From NCBI GenBank assembly GCA_949113215.1, contig CARZYU010000003.1, positions 30,207-43,208 of the forward strand: a stretch of DNA of 13,002 bases, written 5' to 3'. This stretch comes from an uncultured Bacilli bacterium. GTDB lineage: Bacteria; Bacillota_I; Bacilli_A; RF39; UBA660. Below, one piece after another: positions 5,468-12,500 of the stretch (positions are counted from its first letter, which is position 1; every line of letters begins with the position of its first letter). A program made the position numbers and the translations under genes. The notes beneath the pieces were generated by a model. It was not told the origin of the DNA. It saw only the letters and a program-made list of their open reading frames with translations, and did no database searches.

Positions 5468-7076
5468 ATTTTGCTCTTTTAGTCACTTTTAGAAGTTTAT
5501 TATTATCAAATACAATTATTTTGTCTATCCAATCTCTATTTTTAGTACTATATATTTTTTCGATCTGTCCTAATATATTTTTTCTATCAAGTTTTGATCT
5601 TGTAATATCAATTATGAAATTATTGGATTGGCCTTTAGATGACTTCATCAAATTATCTATTGCCCTAGTTTTACTCATAGCATTTAAACCCAATTCTTTA
5701 ATATCCCATATTTCATTTTTATAAAAACAATCTCCACATCTAATACCATCATCTTCTGTAATATCAGGCAAATGTTGTAATTCTCCACCAAATGTTTGAA
5801 CCGTTAATTCTGCAATGGCTACTTCATTATTTTTATGAATGATTTTATTTTTAGCATTTACAAAGTATTCTTTGTTATTCAACACAATTGATTTTGCATT
5901 TTTAGTTACCCCATCATCTGTTTTGTTATCTAACCATTCTTTAGTAATGTCTTTATAAGGCAACATTTTCTTTTTAGCTTCACTAACATATTCCCTATTA
6001 AAATCTCTTCTAAGATTATTTTCTTCAGTAAATTGTCTATTTCTTTGCTGCCATTCTTTCACTTTGTCTTTGCATTTCTTATAAGCTTCCATATCATCAT
6101 TTGCTTTAAACATTTCAGCTTTTCTTTTCCACTTTCGAATGCCTCTTTCAAGGTATCTTTGTTGTTGCGACCTTTTATAAGCTTGATTGCATTCTGTTTG
6201 GCTAATTTTTTTTAATGCCTCGCTTCTTGCCGTGCCCCAATATGGTTCAAAATAATGTCTACAGTTTATTCCTCCAAGCCCATCTATTTCACCGTAATGA
6301 GTTATAGAAACAAGTTCTTCTATTTTTATAATTGTCCCTTGCCAAGCAAAATGTGTCTCTCGGCATTGTAAATGTTCTGATAAGTATAAAAATTCACATT
6401 CAAGTTCTTTCGCTACTTCTAAAGCGATCGCATTACTAAGGCTCCTGCTTGCTGTTAAGATTTCTCTTCTTGCTGTTCCTTCTATATCATAATTCCTTAT
6501 ACCTGTTATATTGCCATTTTCATCTATTGTCTTATAAGTTAAGGTATTAATGCCTTTGTTGCTTAATTCATTTATGGAACTTCTTATAGCCTCTTGATAT
6601 GAGTGAGTACCCATACTTGTCTTTAAATAGGCGTCCTCTATAACTTCGAGATAAGAGTTTTTTGTGGCTTCTTTAATCTTATTTGACATCTGTATTAAGT
6701 TCCCATTCAAAGTGTTATAAGCTGAATTTATCATAGCTTTTATATTAGAATTGTTGCTAAGAACTTTAGGATTTATTTTCAGAACCTCATCTTCAAACAA
6801 TCTATTGAGTCTGTCTATATTGATTGTATCTATACCTATCTTATTTAAAGCTTTTTCAACTTCATCGGGAACTATTTTTGTTTTTCTTGATAAATATTCG
6901 ATTATTTCTTGATTAAACAATCCCATTTCTTCAAGTTTCCTTATTCTCCAATGATCGCTATTGAGAAACTCTTCATTCATAGAAAAATGACTTGCTATTT
7001 TTATTAACAGGTCATTTTCTATTTTTTCGTACATAATCAATAATTTTTCTATTGCCTTCTCTATTTTATTATCCAT
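5466..7076 (-). CDS. Minor capsid (MuF-type) protein with C-terminal PD-(D/E)XK toxin-like domain
   Basis: A 536-residue fusion. Residues 1 to about 285 are a phage minor capsid protein (Phage_min_cap2/MuF type): helical N-terminus, then 'EGTARREILTASRSLSNAIA', 'LQCRETHFAWQGTI' and 'GLGGINCRHYFEPYW' (about 266-280), the usual core with conserved Cys-Arg-His. Next comes a long charged coiled linker (about 290-375). Residues about 397-536 form a separate domain: Glu423, then GD449, eight residues, D458-I-K460 (within 'EIWDIKELG'), 'SKTRAIDNLMKSSKGQSNNF' and 'IIDITRS'. The D-x8-D-x-K pattern fits a PD-(D/E)XK nuclease like the CdiA C-terminal tRNase domains. Phage MuF proteins with variable C-terminal toxins are known. 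The ATG at 7076 was chosen because AGGAG lies seven bases upstream; an ATG at 7094 lacks a ribosome site. No immunity gene follows. Confidence 0.85.
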   Translation of the reverse strand: MDNKIEKAIEKLLIMYEKIENDLLIKIASHFSMNEEFLNSDHWRIRKLEEMGLFNQEIIEYLSRKTKIVPDEVEKALNKIGIDTINIDRLNRLFEDEVLKINPKVLSNNSNIKAMINSAYNTLNGNLIQMSNKIKEATKNSYLEVIEDAYLKTSMGTHSYQEAIRSSINELSNKGINTLTYKTIDENGNITGIRNYDIEGTARREILTASRSLSNAIALEVAKELECEFLYLSEHLQCRETHFAWQGTIIKIEELVSITHYGEIDGLGGINCRHYFEPYWGTARSEALKKISQTECNQAYKRSQQQRYLERGIRKWKRKAEMFKANDDMEAYKKCKDKVKEWQQRNRQFTEENNLRRDFNREYVSEAKKKMLPYKDITKEWLDNKTDDGVTKNAKSIVLNNKEYFVNAKNKIIHKNNEVAIAELTVQTFGGELQHLPDITEDDGIRCGDCFYKNEIWDIKELGLNAMSKTRAIDNLMKSSKGQSNNFIIDITRSKLDRKNILGQIEKIYSTKNRDWIDKIIVFDNNKLLKVTKRAK

Positions 7077-7086
7077 AGAGTGACTC

Positions 7087-8466
7087 CTACTCATTTAAAT
7101 CAAATTCGGTTCCATCATGAATTGTTTGTTCTTGTATTTCTTGATTCATTTTTTTTGCAAATTTTATTGCGTTATCGTCATCCAATTTATATACATCCCT
7201 ATAATACTGGGCCTTACTAATCAATTTACTATTGTATTCTGTTTGAGCTTGTTGTCTTATTTTTTCTGTATCTTCGATTATCGAGTCATCATAATCTATT
7301 GATATTTCAAAATCAGTTCCTAGATTGAGTAATTCAGCTATTGCGTAGATCACATTTATAAGACAATTGGTAATGTTATTTTCTTGCTTTTTGATTTTTC
7401 TATATACATCGCTGTTGGAGCTCATTACATTATCAGTATTTACGTAACTTTCGCCATCTCTGAACTTATAGAAATTATGACCCAATCCTATTTTAGAAGT
7501 ATATAAGTTTAATTTGGCCTGCAAATCTTGAGTTAGTTCCTCGATTCTTAATTCAAAACTCGATTCTTTAATTGGTTCTTTATTTTCTTCTCCCGGCACT
7601 TGATAAAAAGCAATGTCACTACTATCAAACACCGGTGTCATATTTCCGTTTTCATCTGTGTTAAATCTTGAAGCGCTAGTGCTTACATACACTCTTTTTC
7701 TTCCTATAGATATTTCATTGTCTAAACTATCAAACGTTCGATCGATCGATAAAATATTGTCTATAGCGTTGTGATATATTGAAATTCCATACGGGCTATT
7801 GATGTCAATGTTGTTTACTATAGTTGTCTTTAATATTCCAAATTTTGGTATTGGTGAATCGGTTTTTATTTCTTTTAGATCATCTTCGATTTGGATCTCT
7901 ACACCATCATCACTAAATTTCGAATTATAAATTACATAATTATCGTTTTCATCTAAAAGATGGGTGTTAATTGTTATTACTTTTCCATTTCTTCCAAATT
8001 CTTCATTCCAAAATAAGACTTCTGCAGGGACACTTTCCCTAGTACTTAAAATGACTATGTTCGGAGCTTTTATGTAATTTATCCTAAGCTTATTCTTATC
8101 TAAATAAGGGACTATTGCTCCGGTACCTAAAGCTTCTACAAACTGCATTAAACTATTACAATTATATAAAAAATTATTCTGCATCAATGTTTTATCAATT
8201 ATCTCTTGAATATTTTTTTTATTTATCGTTATTTCCAGCTTTTCATTAAAAAAGAAATCACTCAAATCTCCACAACTCTGATTAGCAATTGAGAGTGATT
8301 TCATTTCTATTTTGTTTTTTCTTTTTCCATTATAAATATAGTAACTGTGTTCTTTGGTTTTCCCTTTAAATATTTTTAACCATTTTTCTATGCATTTTTC
8401 ATGGTTTTCGTCTATTGCGTTTTTGTACCCTAGCTTTGTTATATAATCTTTAACTACTTTATTCAC
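7087..8466 (-). CDS. Portal protein (SPP1 Gp6-type)
   Basis: A 459-residue portal subunit. Twelve copies form the ring at one head vertex through which DNA enters and leaves. The order of elements matches the SPP1/Gp6 portal family: a helical N-terminus with 'KWLKIFKGKTKEHSYYIYNG', the 'KMK/EMKSLSIANQSCGDLSDFFFNE' segment (about 53-76), 'EALGTGAIVPYLD' (112-124), a wing rich in beta strands, then 'NSPYGISIYHNAIDNILSID' (about 224-243) and the long helical stem and crown (SSNSDVYRKIKKQENNI onward). The start is a GTG with AAAGGAG seven bases upstream. The gene follows the large terminase gene by 14 bases and ends 10 bases before the minor capsid ATG, the standard head-module order. Confidence 0.9.
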   Translation of the reverse strand: MNKVVKDYITKLGYKNAIDENHEKCIEKWLKIFKGKTKEHSYYIYNGKRKNKIEMKSLSIANQSCGDLSDFFFNEKLEITINKKNIQEIIDKTLMQNNFLYNCNSLMQFVEALGTGAIVPYLDKNKLRINYIKAPNIVILSTRESVPAEVLFWNEEFGRNGKVITINTHLLDENDNYVIYNSKFSDDGVEIQIEDDLKEIKTDSPIPKFGILKTTIVNNIDINSPYGISIYHNAIDNILSIDRTFDSLDNEISIGRKRVYVSTSASRFNTDENGNMTPVFDSSDIAFYQVPGEENKEPIKESSFELRIEELTQDLQAKLNLYTSKIGLGHNFYKFRDGESYVNTDNVMSSNSDVYRKIKKQENNITNCLINVIYAIAELLNLGTDFEISIDYDDSIIEDTEKIRQQAQTEYNSKLISKAQYYRDVYKLDDDNAIKFAKKMNQEIQEQTIHDGTEFDLNE

Positions 8467-8480
8467 ATTATTGCTCCTTT

Positions 8481-9848
8481 CTAATTTATTTGTATCAATG
8501 CTCCCATATACGGCTCCGTGCTATATTCCTGCGCGTCTAGGCTATCAATGTCTTGTTTGCCATCATCTAGTCTTTTATCATTTGTGTCTTGTTCCCATAT
8601 GGCCGTTTTGAATGCTGTTATGAGTGGTTCACAGCATTCTAAGATGAAATACTTATTTGTGCTAAACATTTTGCAGTAAAATCTTATCCTGTTTATAATT
8701 TCGCCTTTTATCGCGTTGTTAACCGAAATCCCTATATGATTTTCTCTTAGTGCTCTTTCAAATCCTGCTATTAGTGTCTGTTCTGCACTGTCACATCGAA
8801 TATCAATGATATTAACGCTTGGATATTCTTCTTTTAATTCCAAAATAAAACTAACAAATTTCTCTGTTAGTTCTCTATCATCTATCCTTTTTGGTATTCG
8901 TTTCTGCTTTATTGTTCCAAATTTTCTAAACTGATGTGTGAAACCAGTAGCATTAAAACTGTGAGCTGATATGTTTCCACCAAAATCTACACCAACAGTT
9001 ATAAATTTTAAAGATTTTCTCAATTCATTCGTGTAATTGCCACTTTCATCGATTGCATTCCAATCTTTCATTTTAACTATATGATAATCTTTAAACTCGC
9101 AATAGATAAGCCCTTCTGCTACCATTCTTTTTCCAAGTATATCCCTTTGATACCATATACTTTCTTTATCGTATTGGCTTATTATTTCTTGCTTTCTCTG
9201 CTCTGATATCGTTATATTATCAAATATAGTAAAATGCTGATAATTGTATCCTCCGACTAATGACCCTTCTTTTTGCTTTTTATCGTATAGGTCAATGTAG
9301 TTAGTATATATTTCTGCGTTAGGATTATCAGGGTTTAGATCCCAAAATACTTTTCTGTTTTTAGCTGCCAGTTGTCTATTAAATGCTTCTTTGATTGTAT
9401 TGTCATGGTGCAAGTTTATTTCTGTTGCTATCCACATTCCATATGAGTTACCTCGTATTTTTTTGTAACTGTCTATTTTACTAGCCCCAGCAAAAATAAC
9501 TACTTTTTGTTTGTTATTTGTAGAAGGTCCTTGAATATATAGACATTCATTACCTTTATATTTTCCCCAATGTGATTGTCCCCTGAAAATGTATTCCAAA
9601 CCATAACCATTAGCGTCACCTATATTTAACTTTGCGTTTGCACTAGTCGAGCCAGTAGCTAGATGTATTTTATCAGGGGTGGTTTTCAGCTCATGTGCGA
9701 AAGCATATACGTTATCTACTGTTTTTCCGGCACGCACAGCTCCTTCTGCTATATTGAAAATATTATATTGGCAATTTTTAATATACTCTTTATGCTTATC
9801 ACTGAATAGGTAATCTATTGTTTTCTTTTTACTTATCAGTTTAACCAT
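8481..9848 (-). CDS. terL: Terminase large subunit
   Basis: The 455-residue DNA-packaging motor: an ATPase plus nuclease that cuts concatemers and pumps DNA through the portal. Walker A is 'EGAVRAGKT' (35-43), Walker B is 'MWIATE' (138-143) with Glu143 as the likely catalytic residue, and 'WDLNPDNPNAEIY' (169-181) is the coupling segment. The RNase H-like nuclease has Asp288 in 'VGVDFGG', Asp353 in 'CDSAEQT' and an acidic cluster at Asp433-Asp438. All catalytic residues are present, so the gene looks intact. AAGGA stands before the ATG, and the gene overlaps the small subunit by eight bases. Confidence 0.96.
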   Translation of the reverse strand: MVKLISKKKTIDYLFSDKHKEYIKNCQYNIFNIAEGAVRAGKTVDNVYAFAHELKTTPDKIHLATGSTSANAKLNIGDANGYGLEYIFRGQSHWGKYKGNECLYIQGPSTNNKQKVVIFAGASKIDSYKKIRGNSYGMWIATEINLHHDNTIKEAFNRQLAAKNRKVFWDLNPDNPNAEIYTNYIDLYDKKQKEGSLVGGYNYQHFTIFDNITISEQRKQEIISQYDKESIWYQRDILGKRMVAEGLIYCEFKDYHIVKMKDWNAIDESGNYTNELRKSLKFITVGVDFGGNISAHSFNATGFTHQFRKFGTIKQKRIPKRIDDRELTEKFVSFILELKEEYPSVNIIDIRCDSAEQTLIAGFERALRENHIGISVNNAIKGEIINRIRFYCKMFSTNKYFILECCEPLITAFKTAIWEQDTNDKRLDDGKQDIDSLDAQEYSTEPYMGALIQIN

Positions 9849-10293
9849 ATATATCCTTATCCGTTTCTGATGTATCTTCTATTTCATCGCTATTGTATAT
9901 ACTCAATATGTCACTTATATCTTTTAGCGCAGAAGATAATTTTTTTATATCTGCTCTATTTAGTATTTCAGCTTGATGTGTTCTACCGAACATATCCATG
10001 CCCTTATCTAATTCATCACTAGCTATTGCTATTTTAGATAACAATTTATTTGCGACATCATTTACTTTTATAGCTTGTTCTGCATTTTTTTCTGATTGCT
10101 TTTCTATAATTTTTTCTATGGTTTTTGAACTCTTTGCTTTCTCTAATTGGACTTTTTTGGCGTTCCAACCTTTTATAGATTGTTGGACTGAACCATTTCT
10201 AGGAATTCCTTTTTCTTTTAAAAAGGCGCTAGCACTTCTGTAATCACCTAACATATATTCTTGTTCTAACTGGTTCCAGTCATATTTTGCCAC
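9841..10293 (-). CDS. terS: Terminase small subunit
   Basis: A 150-residue DNA-recognition subunit that selects phage DNA and delivers it to the large subunit. The N-terminal region 'AKYDWNQLEQEYMLGDYRSA' (2-21), then 'FLKEKGIPRN' and 'QQSIKGWNAKKVQLE', is the helix-turn-helix pattern of Firmicute small terminases (YDWxxLxxEY at the start, a 'GW' before the basic helix). The rest is helical, for oligomer formation, with an acidic C-terminus. GTG codons occur at 10302 and 10293. The second is preferred because GTAGGTGAG fits it better and homologues begin 'MAKYDW'. It ends inside the start of the large subunit gene. Confidence 0.88.
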   Translation of the reverse strand: MAKYDWNQLEQEYMLGDYRSASAFLKEKGIPRNGSVQQSIKGWNAKKVQLEKAKSSKTIEKIIEKQSEKNAEQAIKVNDVANKLLSKIAIASDELDKGMDMFGRTHQAEILNRADIKKLSSALKDISDILSIYNSDEIEDTSETDKDIYG

Positions 10294-10344
10294 CTGCCTC
10301 ACCTACTTTATGTATTTTCTTTCTTTATCGCTTAATGTAACTCC

Positions 10345-10381
10345 TGAACCTCACATGAGTCGCTCGTCGTGCCCCTGTTTA
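10345..10381. other. GC-rich patch upstream of small terminase, candidate cos or packaging site
   Basis: In otherwise AT-rich DNA, the bases 10355-10376 (ATGAGTCGCTCGTCGTGCCC on the plus strand, and beyond) are over 60% GC, lie in no convincing gene, and contain a direct repeat CGAC-GAG-CGAC. They lie between the HNH-like gene and the small terminase gene, where cos sites of HNH-containing phages are often found. The site type is inference; portal and minor capsid types like these are also found in pac phages. Confidence 0.3.
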
Positions 10382-10428
10382 GTATGCCTTATGGCAAGAA
10401 AGGAAGGTGTGATGCTATGAAAAAAGAA

Positions 10429-10497
10429 CTATTGGCACGATTTCCAAATTTCATTACATTTTGCTTCCCTTTTGCAACCTCTGCAATTTTGCTTCAT
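10429..10497 (-). CDS. Possible 22-residue Cys-rich peptide (doubtful)
   Basis: A short frame, MKQNCRGCKREAKCNEIWKSCQ in two parts (MKQNCRGCKR, EAKCNEIWKSCQ), with four Cys spaced C-x2-C-x5-C-x6-C, which resembles a small metal-binding knuckle. It runs in the operon direction. Against it: it has no ribosome site of its own, and the terminator of the HNH-like gene lies right before it. It could be reached by re-initiation from a six-codon frame that starts at the end of the HNH-like gene (ATGA overlap). It may be a gene remnant. Confidence 0.2.
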   Translation of the reverse strand: MKQNCRGCKREAKCNEIWKSCQ

Positions 10498-10499
10498 AC

Positions 10500-10521
10500 A
10501 AAAAGAGAAGTCATACTTCTC
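10500..10521 (-). terminator. Intrinsic terminator at the end of the HNH-like gene
   Basis: On the minus strand, GAGAAGT and ACTTCTC (10515-10521 with 10505-10511, 7 bp, three-base loop) are followed by TTTTT. The stem contains the stop codon of the HNH-like gene. A T-rich tract also follows on the plus strand, so it may work both ways. Confidence 0.65.
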
Positions 10522-10840
10522 CTTTGGCTTTTTTGATTTTCTCCCAATGCTCTTCTGTGGGAGGCTTTTCTGTTTCATTTAATTCCCTCAATATTCTGTT
10601 TAATTCGTTGTATTTTGCAAGATCAGTTGTTTCAAAAGCGTGTATGTAATTTTGACCTTTTTTGCTTAATATAGCTCCATTATGAAGTGAATACTCTTCG
10701 TCTAAATCACTATAATCTCCATATACTGCTTTTAATATGTGATGATAACTATATGGGTTCTTTTTTGTTATTTTGAATCCAAGCCAATCTGTTCTTTTTG
10801 GTTTATAAATTTTTATCATTTTAACTAAAGTTGGTTTCAT
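10511..10840 (-). CDS. HNH-like phage protein without zinc cysteines
   Basis: A 109-residue protein. 'TDWLGFKI' (17-24), 'YSYHHILKA' (30-38), 'LHNGAIL' (52-58), 'QNYIHAFE' (63-70), and 'KPPTEEHW' near the end match a family of small HNH-related phage proteins encoded next to terminase genes. The H-H-I, N-G-A-I-L and Y-I-H elements stand where the His-Asn-His residues of the beta-beta-alpha-metal fold would be (His34, Asn54, His67). Zinc-binding Cys pairs are absent. HNH partners assist terminase cutting in several cos phages, so a packaging role is plausible. The ATG at 10840 was chosen because AGGAG lies five bases upstream. The TTG at 10882 in the same frame would force translation through the terminator stem. 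Terminators flank the gene on both sides. Confidence 0.65.
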   Translation of the reverse strand: MKPTLVKMIKIYKPKRTDWLGFKITKKNPYSYHHILKAVYGDYSDLDEEYSLHNGAILSKKGQNYIHAFETTDLAKYNELNRILRELNETEKPPTEEHWEKIKKAKGEV

Positions 10841-10850
10841 CTTTTCTCCT

Positions 10851-10878
10851 ACAAAACAAAAACCGATATTGCTATCGG
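10851..10878 (-). terminator. Intrinsic terminator just before the HNH-like gene
   Basis: On the minus strand, CCGATA and TATCGG (6 bp) close on a GCAA tetraloop (10863-10878), followed by TTTTTGTTTT (down to 10853). The ribosome site of the HNH-like gene begins within the next few bases. Transcripts from the regulator gene upstream should stop here unless antiterminated. Confidence 0.65.
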
Positions 10879-10933
10879 CCAAGGGGTTAGTTGTGGTTTT
10901 GTTTTTTCCACACTATCATTGTCTCACAAAAAT

Positions 10934-10951
10934 CGTATCATAGCGTATCAT
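10934..10951. promoter_or_regulatory. Pair of direct repeats after the late regulator gene (activator site candidate)
   Basis: CGTATCAT occurs twice (10934-10941 and 10944-10951), 10 bases start to start, which is one helical turn. The pair lies four bases after the regulator stop and ahead of the HNH/terminase genes. Phage late activators of the RinA/ArpU kind often bind directly upstream of the terminase operon, so this is a candidate site. No good -35 box is seen near it. Confidence 0.35.
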
Positions 10952-10954
10952 CTT

Positions 10955-11374
10955 TCAAAAATTTCTTCTCTTTTTGTATCTTCCATATATTCTTTTACAA
11001 TGTGGCATTGAGTAATTCACCATCCTAGAAATTTGAGCCCACGTGTATTCTTTTGAATCAACCTCTTTATAATAAACAATTAATTGTTCCACCTTGTCGT
11101 ATTTTTTTAGAATCTTTAATTCAGCATCAATCCAGTCCATCAAATTTTTTATTTTGTCTTGTATAATAACAATTTTGTCGTCCAAGTCTTTTATTTCTTT
11201 TGATGAAACGTATTCAACCAGTCTATCTACTCTCTTCCCTCCATCAACAACAAGTTTAGTGGGGTCGACTGATTGTATCCCCACTTTTGCTTCCAACACC
11301 TCTTTATCTTTCAACAACCTATTGAGTTCATTGCTAAGACGTTCTACTTGAAAATTTGCTTCCCTTAAATTCAC
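10955..11374 (-). CDS. RinA/ArpU-like late transcription regulator
   Basis: A 139-residue protein. The N-terminal two thirds are a charged coiled coil ('NLREANFQVERLSNELNRLL', later 'IKDLDDKIVIIQDKIKNLMD'). The C-terminus ('EQLIVYYKEVDSKEYTWAQI', then 'SRMVNYSMPHCKRIYGRYKK', about 96-135) is a helix-turn-helix resembling sigma-70 region 4, as in DUF1492 and RinA/ArpU-type proteins that switch on packaging and structural genes. The start is a GTG with GGGAGG five bases upstream. It is the last gene before the terminase block, the normal place for this regulator. Direct repeats and a terminator follow its stop and may be its targets. I cannot tell RinA from ArpU here. Confidence 0.75.
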   Translation of the reverse strand: MNLREANFQVERLSNELNRLLKDKEVLEAKVGIQSVDPTKLVVDGGKRVDRLVEYVSSKEIKDLDDKIVIIQDKIKNLMDWIDAELKILKKYDKVEQLIVYYKEVDSKEYTWAQISRMVNYSMPHCKRIYGRYKKRRNF

Positions 11375-11409
11375 GCTTACCTCCCATTTTTATTCAACCG
11401 AACCACCAT

Positions 11410-11676
11410 TTACTTCTGTTTCCAGCCTAACTCCTCTACTTGCTTGTTTATAAATTGTAATATAGGCAAAGTAATAAATGTTATGTTATTAATTACAATA
11501 CATTTACTTGTTAAATTAAATTGAATATTTGGCAATAATTTTTTTAAATCATTTTGGCAAGTCAATGCCATCGTCCTTGTTAAATCCTTACATTGTATTG
11601 TATCTTCACAATAATCATCTTTTACAAATTCATAAGACCAACCCATTTGTTTTGCCATCTCTTTAGCACTCATCAT
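11410..11676 (-). CDS. Unknown small phage protein
   Basis: An 88-residue protein that I do not recognise. The opening 'MSAKEMAKQMGWSYEFVKDD' looks like a helix followed by an aromatic turn. Then comes a Cys-containing middle (CEDTIQCKDL, LTCQND) and a C-terminal hydrophobic strand and helix region ('CIVINNITFITLPILQFINK'). This last part could be buried core rather than a membrane segment, since it carries Asn. Two ATGs stand in tandem at the start, with AAAGG about eight bases before the first. It lies between the Cys-rich putative zinc protein and the late regulator, 13 and 35 bases from its neighbours, a region of small accessory genes in phages. Confidence 0.6.
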   Translation of the reverse strand: MMSAKEMAKQMGWSYEFVKDDYCEDTIQCKDLTRTMALTCQNDLKKLLPNIQFNLTSKCIVINNITFITLPILQFINKQVEELGWKQK

Positions 11677-11688
11677 CTTTACTGCCTT

Positions 11689-11874
11689 TCAAAAATCATA
11701 TTTTTTTGGGTCAAATAAATTACCTTGACTATCAACTAAACCAATCATTCCACACCATTTGCATTGATATTTATTACAGATACCACTATGTAGTGGTTCG
11801 TTTGGTACTTCTACTAAATTGTATCCAAAACTATGCCACCCTATCTTACATAATATTTTTTTAATTAAGTTCAT
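11689..11874 (-). CDS. Small Cys-rich (putative zinc-binding) phage protein, DUF1660-like
   Basis: A 61-residue protein. 'MNLIKKILCKIGWHSFGYNL' opens it, then 'CNKYQCKWCGMIGLVDSQG' (33-51). Cys9, His14, Cys33 and the Cys38-x2-Cys41 pair suggest a small metal-binding fold. The pattern 'CK(I/L)xxH.w...C..CG' is that of small prophage proteins of the DUF1660 type, whose function is unknown. Possible starts are GTG 11886, ATG 11877 and ATG 11874. I chose the last, eight bases from AAAGGTGG. The first codons overlap the end of the coiled-coil gene upstream, so the two are probably coupled. Confidence 0.6.
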   Translation of the reverse strand: MNLIKKILCKIGWHSFGYNLVEVPNEPLHSGICNKYQCKWCGMIGLVDSQGNLFDPKKYDF

Positions 11875-12310
11875 CATCACAACCACCTTTCGCTTGTTGT
11901 AGTTTTTCTAACAAATAATTAAGATGTTCTACACAATCTTTCCAATATATATTATTTTGAATAGATATATTGTCGTAAGGTTCTTCTTCATAATTTCTAT
12001 TACAAAAACATTTCCATTGATTTACTAATTCAGCACACTCATCAATAGCCTTTTGATTTTGTTGCAATTGTTCCAATAATTCTGTGTTTCTCCGTGTCAT
12101 ATTGATAAATTTCTTGTCTTCCTTTGATATTTCACCATTATCAACTACATTTTGTAATAAATCTCTTTCAAATCTTAATTGATTAAAATATTCACCACTT
12201 CTCAAGTAGTCTAATTGTTTTTTCAAACTTGCATTTTCCTTTTCTAGGAAACTTGCGTATGCCGCATAATCAACATCACCGTTGCTTTTAACAAAATCCC
12301 TTCTATTCAT
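11861..12310 (-). CDS. Coiled-coil protein of unknown function
   Basis: A 149-residue soluble protein that I do not recognise. After 'MNRRDFVKSNGDVDYAAYAS' it is largely helical with heptad-like spacing ('FLEKENASLKKQLDYLRSGE', later 'NTELLEQLQQNQKAIDECAE'). A Cys/Trp-containing stretch (QWKCFCNRNYEEE) follows, then a final helix. It ends with GGCDDELN, overlapping the next gene. The ATG at 12310 is 12 bases from AGGAGG, rather far. A four-codon frame (12303-12317) starts nearer and ends over this ATG, so re-initiation may be used. Proteins of this size and shape are common in phage middle regions and have no agreed role. Confidence 0.65.
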   Translation of the reverse strand: MNRRDFVKSNGDVDYAAYASFLEKENASLKKQLDYLRSGEYFNQLRFERDLLQNVVDNGEISKEDKKFINMTRRNTELLEQLQQNQKAIDECAELVNQWKCFCNRNYEEEPYDNISIQNNIYWKDCVEHLNYLLEKLQQAKGGCDDELN

Positions 12311-12326
12311 TATTCATCACTACCTC

Positions 12327-12500
12327 CTAAAATCCTGTCTTAATTGCCATATAAATAATTGCTAAATCTATTGTTGAACCAAATAATTGAGTAAAAAAAT
12401 TGTATTTTTCTATTTTTATTTCTTCTTCACCGTGCTTTGCTAAATTTATTCCTAACAATAGTGCATGCATAATAATCATTGTAAAAAAATATCCATTCAT
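12327..12500 (-). CDS. Small membrane protein (57 residues)
   Basis: A frame of 57 codons. It has two hydrophobic helices: residues 2-20 (NGYFFTMIIMHALLLGINLA region) and about 42-56 (STIDLAIIYMAIKTG). They are joined by a charged loop (AKHGEEEIKIEKYNFF), giving a two-pass hairpin topology. The charge pattern 'NLAKHGE' followed by a Phe/Tyr-rich entry into the second helix and an ending 'AIKTGF' are features I know from small phage membrane proteins of unknown role. GAGGTGAG is nine bases upstream of the ATG, which overlaps the previous stop (ATGA). The stop lies within a few bases of the ribosome site of the coiled-coil gene. It is not a holin by position: no lysin is near. Confidence 0.65.
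   Translation of the reverse strand: MNGYFFTMIIMHALLLGINLAKHGEEEIKIEKYNFFTQLFGSTIDLAIIYMAIKTGF

Noticed and set aside
7077..7094. ATG at 7094 as start of the minor capsid-toxin gene
   Set aside because: Its upstream bases lack a ribosome site; AGGAG lies between it and the ATG at 7076, at proper spacing for the latter.
10841..10882. TTG at 10882 as start of the HNH-like gene
   Set aside because: It would encode the terminator stem and the ribosome site as protein; the ATG at 10840 has AGGAG at five bases.
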